A program made the position numbers and the translations under genes. Source: VFMC01 sp040380855 (GTDB taxonomy: Bacteria; Actinomycetota; Acidimicrobiia; Acidimicrobiales; Ilumatobacteraceae). Taken from it: a stretch of 64,000 nucleotides of DNA. The notes beneath the pieces were generated by a model. That model was not told the DNA's origin and searched no databases. It saw nothing but the letters and a program-made list of their open reading frames with translations. Below, piece after piece: positions 63,465-64,000 of this stretch. The stretch's first letter is position 1; each line of letters opens with the position of its first letter. The DNA lies in the NCBI GenBank assembly GCA_040380855.1, contig JBEIIG010000009.1, forward strand, positions 15,978 to 79,977. The letters are read 5' to 3'.

Positions 63465-63658
63465 TGCGGTTGCCGTGTGGCCCCTCCGGGGTATGCGGCC
63501 GTTGTCGTGGGTGATCGACGGGTGATTCCTGCCCGGTCCCCTGCATGAGCGGGTCGCGGTGGGAACGGTCGGCTGTGTTCTCGGCGAGTTGTCCACGGAG
63601 GGCAGCACGCCCGTCGGGAACGCACAACCACACAATCCCCACACGGAGGTAGGGAATC
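63465..63658 (+). promoter_or_regulatory. Flagellin upstream region with possible sigma-F-type motif
   Basis: In this 194-bp gap, GTTG (63469-63472), then 16 nt, then GGGTAT (63489-63494) resembles the stress or sporulation-type sigma consensus GTTT-N15-16-GGGTAT, though it lies about 165 nt before the flagellin start. A one-mismatch DnaA-box-like TTGTCCACG lies at 63589-63597. The flagellin ATG has GGAGGTAGGG upstream. Confidence 0.25.
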
Positions 63659-64000
63659 ATGCGTATCAACACGAACATGGTGTCGGCCAACGCCCAGCGC
63701 AACTTGGCTGCGACCCAGAGCAAGATCCAGGAGAGCGTCGAGCGTCTGTCGACGGGTCAGCGGATCAACCGGGCCGGCGATGATGCGTCGGGTCTGGTGA
63801 TCAGCAACCAGCTGCGTGCACAGGTGTCGGGTCTTCGCCAGGCATCGCGTAACGCACAGGACGGCATCTCGGTGCTGCAGACCGCTGAAGGGGCACTCGA
63901 TCAGGTGAACGTGATGCTCCAGCGTATGCGTGACCTCGCGGTGCAGGCGTCGAACTCGGGCACCAACGGCCAGAGTGCACGTGACGCCGGCCAGGCCGAA
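63659..64000 (+). CDS. Flagellin, N-terminal part (cut by window end)
   Basis: 114 codons from the ATG at 63659 to the window edge. MRINTNMVSANAQRNLAATQSKIQESVERLSTGQRINRAGDDASGLVISNQLRAQVSGLRQASRNAQDGISVLQTAEGALDQVNVMLQRMRDLAVQASNSG is a canonical flagellin D0/D1 region, so the organism encodes a flagellum. Secreted by the flagellar type III system. The C-terminal D0 half lies beyond 64000. AGGAGG-like SD is strong. Confidence 0.96.
   Translation, partial: MRINTNMVSANAQRNLAATQSKIQESVERLSTGQRINRAGDDASGLVISNQLRAQVSGLRQASRNAQDGISVLQTAEGALDQVNVMLQRMRDLAVQASNSGTNGQSARDAGQAE

Overview
The window is high-GC actinobacterial chromosome around the replication origin. It carries F420-type luciferase-like oxidoreductases and actinobacterial families such as DUF3566, DUF5318, DUF6049, DUF222-HNH and a CwlM homologue. 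Gene order from pcnA through cwlM, parAB, dnaA and gyrAB to tRNA-Ile follows the Mycobacterium tuberculosis origin region closely. The inserted genes and a flagellin suggest a deep actinobacterial lineage; I infer Acidimicrobiia (Ilumatobacter/Microthrix-like), but nothing here proves the class.

Layout. 1-3641 (minus): a PspC-type histidine kinase and NarL regulator, tryptophan 2,3-dioxygenase and a truncated D-aminoacylase-like amidohydrolase. 3750-11062 (plus): PspC/LiaF-like membrane protein, two LLM oxidoreductases, a molybdopterin oxidoreductase, an MgtE-N/CBS protein and a DUF1003 protein. 11041-14412 (minus): hydrolase, Rossmann protein, micro-protein and MFS exporter, with a possible small transcript at 13.15-13.26 kb. 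14560-25262 (minus): tRNA-Ile, DUF3566, TadE-like protein, gyrA, gyrB, DciA-like protein, CPBP protease, recF, dnaN, dnaA. 25535-30625 (plus): rpmH, rnpA, yidD, yidC, jag, rsmG, two perfect parS sites, parA, parB. Candidate origin elements flank dnaA, and two more DnaA boxes follow parB.

30711-39623 (minus) is an envelope and redox block: cwlM-like, trxA, trxB, anti-sigma, ECF sigma, a Ser/Thr kinase, DUF6049 and GNAT. The kinase occupies the mycobacterial mviN/MurJ position but has no MurJ half and keeps its catalytic residues. 39650-47312: histone-deacetylase-like hydrolase, pcnA, methyltransferase, DUF5318, DinB protein, then rpsF-ssb-rpsR-rplI and dnaB.

47386-54869 looks like a sulfur-ester module: SulP transporter, MalT-like LuxR regulator and, divergently, an overlapping operon of sulfatase, its formylglycine-generating enzyme and a HAD phosphatase. 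54924-58994: DUF222-HNH nuclease, small membrane protein, cytochrome P450, zinc metallopeptidase. 59132-64000: sigma-like protein, HDOD protein, diguanylate cyclase, atypical response regulator, M15 peptidase and the start of a flagellin gene, which reads as the edge of a motility region.

Many genes overlap by 1-4 nt, so translational coupling is common. Several real genes lack a conventional start where homology says they begin (yidD, cwlM-like, MFS, sigma-like), and these are reported separately. No IS element, prophage or CRISPR array was seen, and no gap between genes exceeds 300 bases.
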